This document shows, in pieces, positions 63,634 to 64,000 of a stretch of DNA of 64,000 nt. Every line of letters starts with the position of its first letter. The stretch's first letter is position 1. Position numbers and translations under genes: made by a program. This DNA is from an uncultured Mediterraneibacter sp. Lineage in GTDB: Bacteria; Bacillota; Clostridia; Lachnospirales; Lachnospiraceae. The stretch spans positions 1-64,000 of the forward strand of contig CALWFV010000006.1 of the NCBI GenBank assembly GCA_944377745.1, read 5' to 3'. Under the pieces are notes generated by a model. That model had not been told where the DNA came from, ran no database searches, and worked only from the letters and a program-made list of their open reading frames with translations.

Positions 63634-63665
63634 TTCTGCTTCCTCCGAAACTCATCATGGGCTCC

Positions 63666-63694
63666 ATTATACTCTGCGGCAGGTTGTTTCACAA
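63666..63694 (-). promoter_or_regulatory. Sigma-A promoter of the MFS gene
   Basis: Minus strand TTGTGA (63694-63689), 17-base spacer, TATAAT (63671-63666). Confidence 0.78.
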
Positions 63695-63797
63695 TGTTTT
63701 CATGTATAAATTTCCACTTGTGGCAAAAACTATATCCGGCGGAAACGCATATAGATCCAAAGATGTAAAATTGATCATTTCAAGGAGGATATCACAG

Positions 63798-64000
63798 ATG
63801 GATGAACAGACAAGAAAGCTTCTGGAGGAATGCAGTTCCGGATGCAGGATGGCGGTGGACAGTTTCGGACAGGTAAGAGAGTATGTCCAGGACACGAACC
63901 TTCTCCGCCTGATCGATGATTACACGGAGAAGCACCGCCAGCTTGAGGAAGAAGCAGCCACCCTTCTCCAGGAAGCGGGAAACGAAGAGAAAGAACCCGG
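63798..64000 (+). CDS. Small conserved helical protein, cut by the window edge
   Basis: The ATG at 63798 has AAGGAGG at 8 bases. It reads MDEQTRKLLEECSSGCRMAV and continues without stop to the window end (67 codons seen). The sequence is charged and helical (VREYVQDTNLLRLIDDYTEK, EEEAATLLQEAGN), like a four-helix-bundle protein of unknown function in Firmicutes. The C-terminus lies outside the window, so full length is unknown. Confidence 0.75.
   Translation, partial: MDEQTRKLLEECSSGCRMAVDSFGQVREYVQDTNLLRLIDDYTEKHRQLEEEAATLLQEAGNEEKEP

Overview
The window looks like chromosomal DNA of a gut-type clostridium, most likely family Lachnospiraceae. The support is a moderate GC content, sigma-A promoters and AGGAGG ribosome sites, a paired GlgC/GlgD glycogen enzyme, a methionine T-box leader, a split LysO exporter, YesMN-type sugar regulation and a type III pantothenate kinase. 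Species cannot be fixed from the sequence. No rRNA, tRNA, prophage, insertion sequence or CRISPR array was seen.

Layout. 1-6.4 kb: glgB, then a 1074-residue TPR/acidic-repeat/AAA-type protein, then a low-GC stretch with a decayed small gene behind a perfect promoter. 6.5-10.5 kb: a diguanylate cyclase, the trehalose repressor treR, and an AgrC/LytTR-type two-component pair whose regulator is frameshifted. 10.6-19.1 kb: one very large cell-surface protein gene, broken by frameshifts and a stop codon. 19.3-23.3 kb: the trehalose PTS transporter and phosphotrehalase, divergent from it, with TreR boxes identical in core to the one in front of treR. 23.3-26.8 kb: a MATE exporter and a two-gene ABC transporter. 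26.8-29.5 kb: metG behind an oversized methionine T-box leader. 29.5-34.4 kb: a DUF5684-type membrane protein, an ECF sigma factor with a membrane-anchored beta-propeller partner, and a frameshifted PD-(D/E)XK nuclease-like gene. 35-38.6 kb: aconitase and the split LysO. 38.7-50.3 kb: a carbohydrate locus (GH30, two permeases, binding lipoprotein, YesN, YesM, GH78-like enzyme) with a divergent AraC regulator. 50.4-56.3 kb: an AlbA-type regulator and a MarR-controlled heterodimeric ABC exporter. 56.6-58.9 kb: glgC-glgD. 59.5-63.6 kb: coaX, an ECF S component (probably for pantothenate), coaBC and an MFS transporter, then the start of a small conserved gene at the right edge.

The strongest candidates for something undescribed lie between genes. 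Family A is a ~128-bp structured repeat found at 34.9 kb and, inverted, at 59.0 kb; its two copies differ by base changes that preserve pairing. Related hairpins occur as a duplicated 60-bp unit inside the metG T-box leader. Family B is a ~130-bp element with GCCGTGC/GCACGGC ends, a conserved left half and a variable internal hairpin, at 37.4 kb and, partly duplicated in tandem, at 52 kb. A nested palindrome of about 0.25-0.3 kb separates glgCD from coaX.

Four of the disruptions in the 9.7-19.1 kb region lie at runs of A or G, so sequencing or assembly error must be excluded before calling decay. A clean G-to-T type stop codon in the same gene argues that at least part of the damage is real.
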